DNA of 21,578 nt from an uncultured Limnohabitans sp. (GTDB lineage: Bacteria; Pseudomonadota; Gammaproteobacteria; Burkholderiales; Burkholderiaceae_C), in assembly GCA_937928195.1 (NCBI GenBank), contig CALEYZ010000151.1, positions 1 to 21,578 on the forward strand, read 5' to 3'. The translations under genes were made by a program, and so were the position numbers. Below the pieces are notes generated by a model. The model saw nothing but the letters and a program-made list of their open reading frames with translations. It had not been told where the DNA came from and searched no databases. Positions 7,223-16,911 of the stretch are shown piece by piece (the stretch's first letter is position 1; each line of letters begins with the position of its first letter).

Positions 7223-7834
7223 ATGATGGTGCTTTACTCAGGAACTACCTGCCCTTTTTCTCACCGCTGCCGCTTTGTGCTGTTTGAGAAAGGCATGGAT
7301 TTTGAAATCCGTGATGTCGATCTGTACAACAAACCTGAAGACATCAATGTCATGAACCCGTATGGCCAAGTGCCTATCTTGGTTGAGCGTGATTTGATTT
7401 TGTACGAATCCAACATCATCAACGAATACATTGATGAGCGTTTCCCCCACCCGCAACTCATGCCCGGTGACCCTGTCGACCGTGCACGTGTTCGTTTGTT
7501 CTTGCTCAACTTCGAAAAAGAGTTGTTCACGCATGTGGCCACGCTGGAAAACCGCACACTCAAAGGCAATGACAAAGCACTGGAAAAAGCTCGCTCACAC
7601 ATCCGTGACCGCTTGACCCAATTGGCACCCGTGTTCTTGAAGAACAAATTCATGCTGGGTGACAACTTCTCGATGTTGGACGTGGCCATTGCGCCTTTGC
7701 TCTGGCGTCTGGATTTCTATGGCATTGACCTGAGCAAAAATGCAGCGCCTTTGTTGAAGTACGCAGAGCGCATCTTCTCGCGCCCAGCCTACATTGAAGC
7801 ACTGACGCCATCCGAAAAGGTGATGCGCAAGTAA
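7223..7834 (+). CDS. sspA: Stringent starvation protein A (GST-like, RNA polymerase-associated)
   Basis: SspA proteins have a glutathione-S-transferase fold without transferase activity and bind RNA polymerase to alter transcription under starvation and acid stress. The 203-residue protein has an N-terminal thioredoxin-like domain (about 1-80: MVLYSGTTCPFSHRCRF, then NPYGQVPILVERD and YESNIINEYIDERFP) and a C-terminal all-helical domain (about 88-200, with DNFSMLDVAIAPLLWRLDF). Two adjacent ATG codons (7223, 7226) are possible starts; AGGAG at 7210-7214 fits both. It sits directly after petABC and before sspB, a conserved arrangement in this group. Confidence 0.94.
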   Translation: MMVLYSGTTCPFSHRCRFVLFEKGMDFEIRDVDLYNKPEDINVMNPYGQVPILVERDLILYESNIINEYIDERFPHPQLMPGDPVDRARVRLFLLNFEKELFTHVATLENRTLKGNDKALEKARSHIRDRLTQLAPVFLKNKFMLGDNFSMLDVAIAPLLWRLDFYGIDLSKNAAPLLKYAERIFSRPAYIEALTPSEKVMRK

Positions 7835-7865
7835 TTGCCAGACGCATTCAAATCGGCAAACAGAC

Positions 7866-8348
7866 ATGGTCATGAACGCACTAGAGTCGCCATCCACACG
7901 CCCGTACCTTATTCGGGCGATGTATGAGTGGTGCACAGATCATTCTTTCACGCCCTATGTGGCTGTGAAAGTAGATGGTTCGGTCCAAGTGCCGCGTGAG
8001 TTTGTGCAAGGCGGCGAAATTGTGCTCAATATCAGTTTTGATGCCACCAGTTCTTTGCAACTGGGCAATGAGTTCATCGAATTCAAAGCACGCTTTGGCG
8101 GCAAGCCCCGCGACATCATGGTCCCCATTCACCGCGTCATGGCCATCTATGCGCGAGAAAATGGGCAAGGCATGTCTTTCCCCGTCACCGACTCACCCTT
8201 GAACAGCACCGTGTTGGGCATGGACAAATTGCACAAGGTGCCGACTGCTTCTGATGTGCCGCTTGCGCACAGCGAAGAGGCAACGGCGCCAGAAGACAAG
8301 CCTGTGCCGCCCACGCCCACGCGACCCACGCTCACCCGAATCAAATAA
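7866..8348 (+). CDS. sspB: SspB, ClpXP protease specificity-enhancing factor
   Basis: SspB is a cytoplasmic adaptor that tethers ssrA-tagged and some other substrates to ClpXP. The 160-residue protein has the family core, starting STRPYLIRAMYEWC and going through VDGSVQVPREFVQGGEIVLN and the last core strand segment IHRVMAIYAREN (core about 8-110). A flexible Pro/Glu-rich linker follows. The end, RPTLTRIK, matches the C-terminal ClpX-binding tail of the family. ATG codons at 7866 and 7872 are both possible; neither has a strong ribosome site. The 31-base gap to sspA indicates a shared transcript. Confidence 0.93.
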   Translation: MVMNALESPSTRPYLIRAMYEWCTDHSFTPYVAVKVDGSVQVPREFVQGGEIVLNISFDATSSLQLGNEFIEFKARFGGKPRDIMVPIHRVMAIYARENGQGMSFPVTDSPLNSTVLGMDKLHKVPTASDVPLAHSEEATAPEDKPVPPTPTRPTLTRIK

Positions 8349-8372
8349 GCCTCATCAAAAATTCGTACTGAG

Positions 8373-8401
8373 CTGAAAAACAGCCATTATTGATTTACAA
8401 T
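8373..8401 (+). promoter_or_regulatory. Promoter of tRNA-Thr
   Basis: CTGAAA at 8373-8378 (4 of 6 to the -35 consensus) and TACAAT at 8396-8401 (-10) are separated by exactly 17 bases. Transcription would start at about 8408, immediately before the mature tRNA 5' end at 8411, implying almost no 5' leader. Confidence 0.65.
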
Positions 8402-8410
8402 TCAGCCCGT

Positions 8411-8486
8411 GCCGCTTTAGCTCAGTTGGTAGAGCAACCGCCTTGTAAGCGGTAGGTCGTCAGTTCGAATCCGACAAGCGGCACCA
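8411..8486 (+). tRNA. tRNA-Thr, anticodon UGU
   Basis: A complete 76-base cloverleaf with encoded CCA. The acceptor stem pairs GCCGCTT (8411-8417) with AAGCGGC (8476-8482), with discriminator A at 8483 and CCA at 8484-8486. The D arm contains AGCTCAGTTGGTAGAGC. The anticodon stem pairs ACCGC with GCGGT around the loop CTTGTAA, with anticodon TGT at 8444-8446. The T arm contains GTTCGAATC. It reads ACA and, by wobble, other Thr codons. It stands alone between sspB and the DciA-like gene. Confidence 0.98.
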
Positions 8487-8491
8487 TTTTG

Positions 8492-8531
8492 AAAACCAGC
8501 CTTCTGCAAAACAGTTGTGTTGGTTTTTTTT
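8492..8531 (+). terminator. Likely terminator of tRNA-Thr
   Basis: AAAACCA (8492-8498) pairs with TGGTTTT (8521-8527), with an internal CTG/CAG pairing (8504-8506 with 8512-8514). The run of T continues to 8531, eight in a row. The stem is A/T-rich and therefore weak, but the position 6 bases after the tRNA fits. Confidence 0.55.
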
Positions 8532-8540
8532 CGCCTGTGC

Positions 8541-8855
8541 TCAGCGTGGGGTTTGAAGTATCTTCAGGCGAATTTTCTCCACCGCATGGCCATGGCTGTT
8601 CAAGTGCGCTTGAAGCGCAGGCAACATTTGGCGCAATTTGGCGGCGGCGGCGTTGGAACTCACCAGCAAACACCATTCAGTGCCCTCGATCGGGCCGGCT
8701 TGGATGGCGTTTCGCAGAGGGCCTGGAACCAGGGTGTGAATGAGTTTAAGACGCTGGCTTGATGCCCTGGTGAGCTCGGTCAGGCGCGCCAAACTGGGCG
8801 ACTCCTGCGCCGCTTCCATGAGGGTGACTGCCTGATTAATTTTGACCATGCTCAC
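8541..8855 (-). CDS. Short DUF721 / DciA-like protein
   Basis: The 104-residue product matches the pattern of the DUF721 family as I know it: a Pro-containing segment (HTLVPGPLRNAI), an edge strand before SSNAAAAKLRQMLPALQAHLN, and a final strand of the VEKIRLKI type. DciA proteins of this family act as operators or loaders of the replicative helicase DnaB in bacteria that lack DnaC. Whether this short version does so is inference. A DUF721 gene near secA is a common betaproteobacterial arrangement. The frame opens with GTG at 8855; ATG at 8849 is equally possible. CATAAT (8854-8859, minus strand) lies 6 bases before that ATG, which could mean a leaderless transcript. Confidence 0.75.
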   Translation of the reverse strand: MSMVKINQAVTLMEAAQESPSLARLTELTRASSQRLKLIHTLVPGPLRNAIQAGPIEGTEWCLLVSSNAAAAKLRQMLPALQAHLNSHGHAVEKIRLKILQTPR

Positions 8856-9025
8856 ATTATGCGAGAACCCTGATGTTCTGCGGGATATCTAGGCAATGAA
8901 GGGGTGCCCAGCAGTTAAAATGACGCGTTCACTTGCGCCTTGTGCGCATGTACTTTTGAATCCACTTTAAGACAGGATTGTCGAGCCGTTTCGGGTGTTC
9001 TAACCTGAAGCAGACTCGAGTCAAC
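8856..9025. promoter_or_regulatory. Divergent dciA-like/secA intergenic region
   Basis: A 170-base gap holds the start signals of both genes. TAAAAT at 8916-8921 is the best rightward -10 for secA but has no matching -35. TTCACT (8928-8933) and TACTTT (8951-8956), 17 bases apart, form a second weak candidate. The secA leader would be about 65-100 bases. I find no SecM-like arrest peptide frame in it. Confidence 0.3.
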
Positions 9026-11764
<2,739 letters not shown>

Positions 11765-11773
11765 GAGGCAAAC

Positions 11774-13018
11774 ATGACTGTGAACTTGCAAGCCCCCAAT
11801 CCCGCCAACATCTTGGCTGTTCCTGGCGTGCGTTTGGGCATTGCCGAAGCTGGTGTTCGCAAAGTCGGACGCAAAGACCTGACCGTGATCTTGTTGGACG
11901 AAGGCACGGCCGTGGCCGGTGTGTTCACGCAAAACAGATACTGTGCAGCGCCAGTGCAAGTTTGTCGTGAACACTTGCAGCATGTCACGTCTGCAGCCAA
12001 CACCCAAATTCGGGCCTTGGTCATCAACACGGGCAATGCCAATGCCGGCACAGGCGCCAAAGGTTTGGCCGATGCGCGTGCCACAGCTGACGCATTGGCA
12101 GGGTTGCTCAACATTCAGCCCCAACAGGTCTTGCCGTTTTCGACGGGCGTGATCATGGAGAACTTGCCTGTGGACCGCATCGTGGCAGGAATGCCAGCTG
12201 CATTGGCCGATGCACATGCTGCGCATTGGGCCAAAGCAGCCGAAGGCATCATGACCACCGACACGGTGCCCAAGGCCTTCAGTCAGCAAGTGGTGTTGTC
12301 GGGGCAGACTGTCACCATCACCGGCATCAGCAAAGGTGCTGGCATGATTCGCCCCAACATGGCCACCATGCTGGGCTTCTTGGCCACCGATGCCAACATT
12401 GATCCAGCTTTGTTGCCAGCCTTGGCCACTGACTTGGCCAATTCATCTTTCAACCGCATCACCATTGATGGCGACACCTCCACCAATGACTCGTTCATGG
12501 TGATGGCCACCCGCAAAGCGGCGCATGCCGCCATCACCGATTGGAATTCGGCCGATGGCCAAGCATTGCGTGCAGCCCTCTTGTCGGTTGCACAACAATT
12601 GGCGCACGCCATTGTGCGCGACGGTGAAGGCGCGACCAAGTTCATCACCATTCGGGTGGAAGGTGGCAAAACCTCTGATGAATGCCGCTTGGCCGCTTAC
12701 GCCATTGCCCATTCGCCCTTGGTTAAAACGGCTTTCTTTGCCAGCGACCCCAACTTGGGCCGCATCTTGGCAGCCGTGGGATACGCCGGCATTCAAGACC
12801 TCGATCAAGATTTGATTGGCTTGCATTTGGACGATGTGTGCGTGGTTCAAAACGGTGGCCGCAATCCAGCCTACCAAGAAGCCGACGGCCAGCGTGTCAT
12901 GAAGCAAAGTGAAATCACCATTCGCGTCAGCCTGGGTCGTGGCACTGCCGTTGACACAGTCTGGACTTGCGACCTCAGTCACGACTATGTGTCCATCAAC
13001 GCGGACTACCGCTCATGA
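11774..13018 (+). CDS. argJ: ArgJ, bifunctional ornithine acetyltransferase / N-acetylglutamate synthase
   Basis: ArgJ recycles the acetyl group from N-acetylornithine to glutamate in arginine synthesis; some members also use acetyl-CoA. The 414-residue precursor is of normal length. The self-cleavage site is in KGAGMIRPNMATMLGF: Thr198 becomes the N-terminal nucleophile of the beta subunit. Other family motifs are VFTQNRYCAAPV, NTGNANAGTG, FSTGVIMENLP, DGDTSTNDS and the C-terminal VSINADYRS. The ribosome site AAGAGG overlaps the end of secA. The final TGA lies inside the ATGA that starts the next gene. Whether it is mono- or bifunctional cannot be told from the sequence alone. Confidence 0.97.
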   Translation: MTVNLQAPNPANILAVPGVRLGIAEAGVRKVGRKDLTVILLDEGTAVAGVFTQNRYCAAPVQVCREHLQHVTSAANTQIRALVINTGNANAGTGAKGLADARATADALAGLLNIQPQQVLPFSTGVIMENLPVDRIVAGMPAALADAHAAHWAKAAEGIMTTDTVPKAFSQQVVLSGQTVTITGISKGAGMIRPNMATMLGFLATDANIDPALLPALATDLANSSFNRITIDGDTSTNDSFMVMATRKAAHAAITDWNSADGQALRAALLSVAQQLAHAIVRDGEGATKFITIRVEGGKTSDECRLAAYAIAHSPLVKTAFFASDPNLGRILAAVGYAGIQDLDQDLIGLHLDDVCVVQNGGRNPAYQEADGQRVMKQSEITIRVSLGRGTAVDTVWTCDLSHDYVSINADYRS

Positions 13019-13917
13019 GCGTTGCCATCGAAAAACTCTTAGAACGTGCGGTGCTCATGTTGGAGCGTCTAGAGCGCGTCTTGCCCCAGCCCCTGAGCCA
13101 GCCTGATTGGAACGAGGCCATCGCTTGGCGCTATCGCAAGCGTGCGTCGGGCCATGGTGTGTTGGAAGGCGTTCGCCATGTTTCCGACATGAGCCTCCAA
13201 GACTTGCAAGAAATTGAGGGCCAAAAAGAAAAACTGCAACAAAACACTTTGCAGTTTGTTCAAGGCTTGCCTGCCAACAATGTGCTGCTCACAGGTTCAC
13301 GGGGTACGGGCAAATCGTCATTGATCAAGGCGTGCTTGAATGCCTATGCAGCACAAGGTTTGCGTCTGATTGAAGTGGACAAAGAAGACCTGACCGATCT
13401 GCCCGACATCGTCGATGTGGTGGCTGGCCGTCCTGAAAAATTCATCATCTTTTGTGATGACCTGAGTTTTGAAGATGGTGAAGGGGGTTACAAAGCTTTG
13501 AAATCCATCCTGGATGGTTCCGTGGCGGCGTCAACGCCCAATGTGCTGATTTACGCCACCAGCAATCGCCGTCATTTGCTGCCCGAGCACATGAAGGACA
13601 ACCTCACCTACACGCACACCGAAGACGGCGAAGTGCACCCCGGTGAAGTGATTGAAGAAAAGATTTCCCTGTCCGAGCGTTTTGGTTTGTGGATCAGCTT
13701 CTACCCCTTCTCGCAAGACGAATACCTCACCATCGTGTCACAGTGGCTGAAATCATTGGGTGCTTCAGACGCTGTGATTCAAAGCTCTGGCCCCGAGGCC
13801 TTGGTCTGGGCGTTAGAACGTGGTTCACGCAGTGGCCGTGTGGCGTATCAGTTTGCGCGCGATTACATGGGGCGCATGGGCCAGGGCCCTGCGGCTGGCA
13901 CCTCTCGCAGTCTGTGA
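13015..13917 (+). CDS. DUF815-type AAA ATPase of unknown function
   Basis: A 300-residue P-loop ATPase. Walker A is GSRGTGKSS (Lys100), Walker B is FIIFCDDLSFE at 143-153, and a sensor-1-like strand reads VLIYATSNRRHLLPEHM. The segments EKISLSERFGLWISFYPFSQDEYL and GSRSGRVAYQFARDY are typical of the DUF815 family, whose role is not established. An N-terminal helical region (about 1-75) precedes the ATPase core. The start ATG at 13015 overlaps the argJ stop (ATGA). The end overlaps the next start (GTGA). The wider frame back to 12967 lies inside argJ and is not used. Chaperone- or loader-like action is only a guess from the AAA fold. Confidence 0.88.
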   Translation: MSVAIEKLLERAVLMLERLERVLPQPLSQPDWNEAIAWRYRKRASGHGVLEGVRHVSDMSLQDLQEIEGQKEKLQQNTLQFVQGLPANNVLLTGSRGTGKSSLIKACLNAYAAQGLRLIEVDKEDLTDLPDIVDVVAGRPEKFIIFCDDLSFEDGEGGYKALKSILDGSVAASTPNVLIYATSNRRHLLPEHMKDNLTYTHTEDGEVHPGEVIEEKISLSERFGLWISFYPFSQDEYLTIVSQWLKSLGASDAVIQSSGPEALVWALERGSRSGRVAYQFARDYMGRMGQGPAAGTSRSL

Positions 13918-14408
13918 GCCAAGCCTTGACTGACAACGCCAAGACCTTGTTGGTGGCCGATGCGCACGTGCAGCGAGAAGGCGGTGCAGACCGTGCCACC
14001 GTTGATGTGGCTGTAGGCATTCTGATCAATGCACACGATCAGTTTTTACTCACCTCTCGGCCACCCGGCAAGGTGTACGAAGGCTATTGGGAGTTTCCAG
14101 GCGGCAAGCTGGAGGCAGGTGAAACTGTTGCGCAAGCTTTGACGCGCGAGTTGCATGAAGAGCTGGGTTTGCAAATTGGCGAAGTGCAGTTGTGGCAACA
14201 GCAACTGGTCGACTACCCACACGCATTGGTGCGACTCAATTTTTGCAAAGTGCGTCAGTGGCAAGGCGAACTGGAAATGCGCGAGGGGCAGCGCTTTGCT
14301 TGGCAAGCTTTGCCGGTTGAGGTGGCGCCTGTGTTGCCTGGCACCATCCCGGTGTTGGCTTTGCTGGCCGAAGAGCGTGGCTTTGTGGGGGCTACGCACT
14401 CAAGCTGA
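13914..14408 (+). CDS. mutT: MutT-type Nudix hydrolase (probable 8-oxo-dGTP diphosphatase)
   Basis: MutT removes oxidised 8-oxo-dGTP from the nucleotide pool and prevents A:T to C:G transversions. The 164-residue protein contains a complete Nudix box at 64-86 (GKLEAGE, seven residues, then RELHEELGL), preceded by VAVGILIN, LLTSRPPGKVYEGYWEFPGG and followed by a MutT-like VRLNFCKVRQW strand. It is longer than the roughly 130-residue E. coli MutT because of about 30 extra N-terminal residues. The start is GTG at 13914, overlapping the stop of the ATPase gene (GTGA); the frame extends upstream to 13689, but only as out-of-frame sequence of the ATPase gene. It converges on yacG with one base between the stop codons. 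Confidence 0.9.
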   Translation: MSQALTDNAKTLLVADAHVQREGGADRATVDVAVGILINAHDQFLLTSRPPGKVYEGYWEFPGGKLEAGETVAQALTRELHEELGLQIGEVQLWQQQLVDYPHALVRLNFCKVRQWQGELEMREGQRFAWQALPVEVAPVLPGTIPVLALLAEERGFVGATHSS

Positions 14409-14409
14409 A

Positions 14410-14616
14410 TCACTGCAGCTTGGGATCGCCAAAATTTTCTTGATCGGGCGGATTGTCTTCGGGCACCCTGAAGCTTTCATTGGCCCATGCGCCTAAATCA
14501 ATGCCCTTGCAACGTGCGCTGCAAAAAGGGCGGTACGTGTTGTCTGAACTGAACAAACTGGGGCCGCCGCAGGTGGGGCATTTCACGTGTCGTGGCTTGG
14601 ACAATGGCTCGCTCAT
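14410..14616 (-). CDS. yacG: YacG, zinc-binding DNA gyrase inhibitor
   Basis: YacG binds GyrB and inhibits gyrase. The 68-residue protein shows the Zn ribbon with Cys13, Cys16, Cys32 and Cys36 (KCPTCGG, FCSARCKGIDLG) and the acidic C-terminal tail that in E. coli contacts GyrB (WANESFRVPEDNPPDQE). The length is normal. It is the last gene of the leftward coaE-zapD-yacG group, 37 bases after zapD, without a strong ribosome site. No terminator is visible between it and mutT. Confidence 0.95.
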   Translation of the reverse strand: MSEPLSKPRHVKCPTCGGPSLFSSDNTYRPFCSARCKGIDLGAWANESFRVPEDNPPDQENFGDPKLQ

Positions 14617-14653
14617 GGGCGTCTCGCAGATCGGGTCGGGCGGCGTCTGCGGT

Positions 14654-15409
14654 TTAGGCGCAGAGTGTCATTTCGAAGGGGGTGTCTTCTCGGCTTGCCA
14701 GCAGCTTGCCATCTTCTTGTTGCTGCATCAGGCGTATGACCACCAGCAAACGGTTGCAACTGATCTCGGGTGTGAGGTTCAGACTGTCGTCGATGCGCAA
14801 GCGCAGCAATTGAAAATTGCGACCTTGTGGCAAGTTTTGCTGAAGCTGCCCACCTGTGGCCATGACCTTTTGTGTGCTGCCCGATTCACGCAACATTTTG
14901 AGCATGAGCTGGATGGACATTGCCAATGGTGCAAAGTGCTGCGACCATTCGAACAAGTTGGCTTGACGAGCTGCAGGGCTGTGATGTTGCCAGGCATGGT
15001 ATGCCGGTAAGTCAAATTCACAGGTGCCGCCGGGAATGGCTGTGCGGCTGCGAATGCTGTTCAAGAATTCACTTTCGCTGAGCGCACTGCCCATTTTGCC
15101 CACCATGCTGTTGAGCGTTTCAAAACGCTGGTCGAGTTGCTCGATGATGAGGTCCAGCGCTTGTTCTGAGATGGAGGGGTTGCCGCGATAGGCATTGAGC
15201 TGTTGTTTGTGACGCTCGATGTCTTTGAGAATTTCAGACTTGAGTTCGGAGCGTGAGGCCACTTCCATGATTTCAAAAATCGTGGTGAGGGCGTAGTGAT
15301 GGTCCAAAGCCTCGCTACGCTGGCAGAGCTTGTTGAAGCGTGCAAACAAATGTTGCAGGCGCAAGTAAGTCCGGATGCGTTCGTTGAGGGGGTATTCGTA
15401 AAGTATCAC
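14654..15409 (-). CDS. zapD: ZapD, FtsZ-associated cell division protein
   Basis: ZapD (DUF1342) bundles FtsZ filaments and strengthens the division ring. The 251-residue, mostly helical protein has the expected length and the family N-terminus ILYEYPLNERIRTYLRLQHL. Internal family-like segments include LIEQLDQRFETLNSM, SRTAIPGGTCEFDLPAYHAW and the C-terminal EISCNRLLVVIRLM. The start codon is GTG at 15409; no ATG fits the conserved first residues. It lies 22 bases after coaE. Confidence 0.96.
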   Translation of the reverse strand: MILYEYPLNERIRTYLRLQHLFARFNKLCQRSEALDHHYALTTIFEIMEVASRSELKSEILKDIERHKQQLNAYRGNPSISEQALDLIIEQLDQRFETLNSMVGKMGSALSESEFLNSIRSRTAIPGGTCEFDLPAYHAWQHHSPAARQANLFEWSQHFAPLAMSIQLMLKMLRESGSTQKVMATGGQLQQNLPQGRNFQLLRLRIDDSLNLTPEISCNRLLVVIRLMQQQEDGKLLASREDTPFEMTLCA

Positions 15410-15431
15410 GCTGCGTCTTTCAGTAGCAAGA

Positions 15432-16046
15432 TCATAGCCCGAAGCGGGCCATCATTTCATGAACCACCTGTTTGAGTTGGTCGAAATCGATGCCATCGTT
15501 GTAGATGACGGCGTCTGCACATGCCAGGCGTTGTGCGCGTGTGGCTTGCTGCGCCATGATGCGCTCGATGTCTGGCCGTGGCAGTTGGCTGCGGGTTGTC
15601 ACGCGCTGAATTTGAGTCTCGGTTTGACAGTCGACCACACAGACCCAGTCAACTTGTCGCCGCCAGCGTTCGCCCGATTCCACCAGCAAAGGCACATCAA
15701 ACACCAAGCATGTTTTGCCGGCATCGATGGCCGCTTGCGTTTGAGCCTGCAAGGTGTGTGCAACCAAAGGATGGATGATGGCTTCCAATTGCCGCTTTGT
15801 TTGAGAATTTGAGAACACCAAGGCTCTCATGGCATCTCGGTCCATGGCGCCGTCTGAGGTGATGACTTGCTCGCCAAATTCAGCCAAGATGGCTGGAATT
15901 GCTTGTCCACCAGCCTGCGTCAGGGACCGGGAGATGGCATCGGCGTCCATGACAGCGGCACCAGCCTGTGCCAAAAGTGCTGCCACGGTGCTTTTGCCGC
16001 TGCCAATGCCCCCCGTAAGCCCCAGACGAACAGTCGGGCGCGTCAA
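15432..16046 (-). CDS. coaE: Dephospho-CoA kinase CoaE
   Basis: CoaE phosphorylates the 3' ribose hydroxyl of dephospho-CoA, the last step of CoA synthesis. The 204-residue protein has the P-loop GLTGGIGSGKST (Lys18), then MDADAISRSLT for substrate binding, and VFDVPLLVESG and RVTTRSQLPRPDIERIMAQQ in the CoA and lid regions. The start is TTG at 16046: an in-frame TAG lies nine codons upstream and no ATG or GTG is available before the P-loop. GGGAG near the end of pilD can serve as ribosome site. It begins 4 bases after the pilD stop. Confidence 0.95.
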   Translation of the reverse strand: MTRPTVRLGLTGGIGSGKSTVAALLAQAGAAVMDADAISRSLTQAGGQAIPAILAEFGEQVITSDGAMDRDAMRALVFSNSQTKRQLEAIIHPLVAHTLQAQTQAAIDAGKTCLVFDVPLLVESGERWRRQVDWVCVVDCQTETQIQRVTTRSQLPRPDIERIMAQQATRAQRLACADAVIYNDGIDFDQLKQVVHEMMARFGL

Positions 16047-16050
16047 AGGC

Positions 16051-16911
16051 TCAAACTCCCATGGAAATTCCTAAAAAGAAACATGTGAATCCAGACAGGG
16101 CTAAAAAGGGTCCAAAAGCGAAGTGTCCATTGTCACCCAGTTGCCCCCGCATTTTTTGAACAATCCCAAAAATCAGTCCGGAAACTGATGCCAGCAGCAA
16201 CACAGGCAGCAAGCTCCAAATGCCCACCCAAGCCCCCAATCCGGCCAACAGTTTGAGATCACCTTGCCCCATGCCTTCTTTGCCAGCCCAAGTCACGAAG
16301 GCCCATCCCAGCGCCCATAACAGGCTGTAACCCAGTACTGCACCTGACAAAGCGTGCATGAGGGGGGTGGGCGTGAGTGACATGGCGCTGCCAACCAGTC
16401 CCACCCACAATAGTGCTTGGGTGATGGCATCCGGCAGCAGGAAAGTTTCTGCATCTATCCAGGCCAAAGCCAGCAATGCGGCGGTAAAAAAGCAGGCCAT
16501 CAGTGCCTGCGCGGACCAGCCAAATTGAAACAAGCACAGCGTGAACAGCAGGCTGGTGGTGATTTCAATGAACGGATAGCGCCATGAAATGTAAGCGTTG
16601 CAATGCCTGCAGCGGCCCATGGACCATGCAAAGGAGAGAACAGGAATGAGCTCATACCAATGCAAGGGCTGTTGGCAGTGTGGGCAATGTGAACGCGGTA
16701 CACGAAGGTTGAACGGCATTGGCTTGGGCGGCTCTGTGCCCAAAATCATGAGAGGCAGTCGATGAATGAGCACGTTCACAAAACTGCCCATGACGAGTCC
16801 CAATGTGACAAATAAAAGCACTTGCCACAGGTTGACATTTTCGAATTGCGGCAGCACCCAACCCATGGCACCGGGGGGGGTCAGTAAATTAGGCCATTGA
16901 GAAGGAGGCAT
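16051..16911 (-). CDS. pilD: Type IV prepilin peptidase / N-methyltransferase PilD
   Basis: PilD cleaves the leader of type IV prepilins and methylates the new N-terminus, in the inner membrane. The 286-residue protein has an N-terminal membrane segment (about 28-50), a cytoplasmic zinc region with Cys76, Cys79, Cys101 and Cys104 (HCPHCQQPLHWYELIPVLSF, CRHCNAYISWRYP), and a polytopic peptidase part. The aspartyl protease signatures are WIDAETFLLPD (Asp153) and MGQGDLKLLAGLGAW (Asp218 of GxGDxK). The ATG at 16911 overlaps the pilC stop (ATGA). A run of eight C (16873-16880, minus strand) encodes TPPG at residues 11-14. Upstream in-frame sequence to 17112 lies inside pilC. Confidence 0.95.
   Translation of the reverse strand: MPPSQWPNLLTPPGAMGWVLPQFENVNLWQVLLFVTLGLVMGSFVNVLIHRLPLMILGTEPPKPMPFNLRVPRSHCPHCQQPLHWYELIPVLSFAWSMGRCRHCNAYISWRYPFIEITTSLLFTLCLFQFGWSAQALMACFFTAALLALAWIDAETFLLPDAITQALLWVGLVGSAMSLTPTPLMHALSGAVLGYSLLWALGWAFVTWAGKEGMGQGDLKLLAGLGAWVGIWSLLPVLLLASVSGLIFGIVQKMRGQLGDNGHFAFGPFLALSGFTCFFLGISMGV

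Noticed and set aside
8422..8676. An 84-codon leftward open frame crossing the tRNA-Thr gene
   Set aside because: It overlaps a certain tRNA, its terminator and the end of the DciA-like gene. The C-terminal part is the reverse translation of the tRNA.
8922..9025. SecM-like arrest peptide or riboswitch in the secA leader
   Set aside because: The only frame here is the in-frame extension of SecA itself, and I see no proline-rich arrest motif or extended conserved fold.
13689..13913. Upstream extension of the MutT frame
   Set aside because: The sequence is the ATPase gene read in another frame. The GTG at 13914 with the GTGA overlap gives a MutT-like protein.
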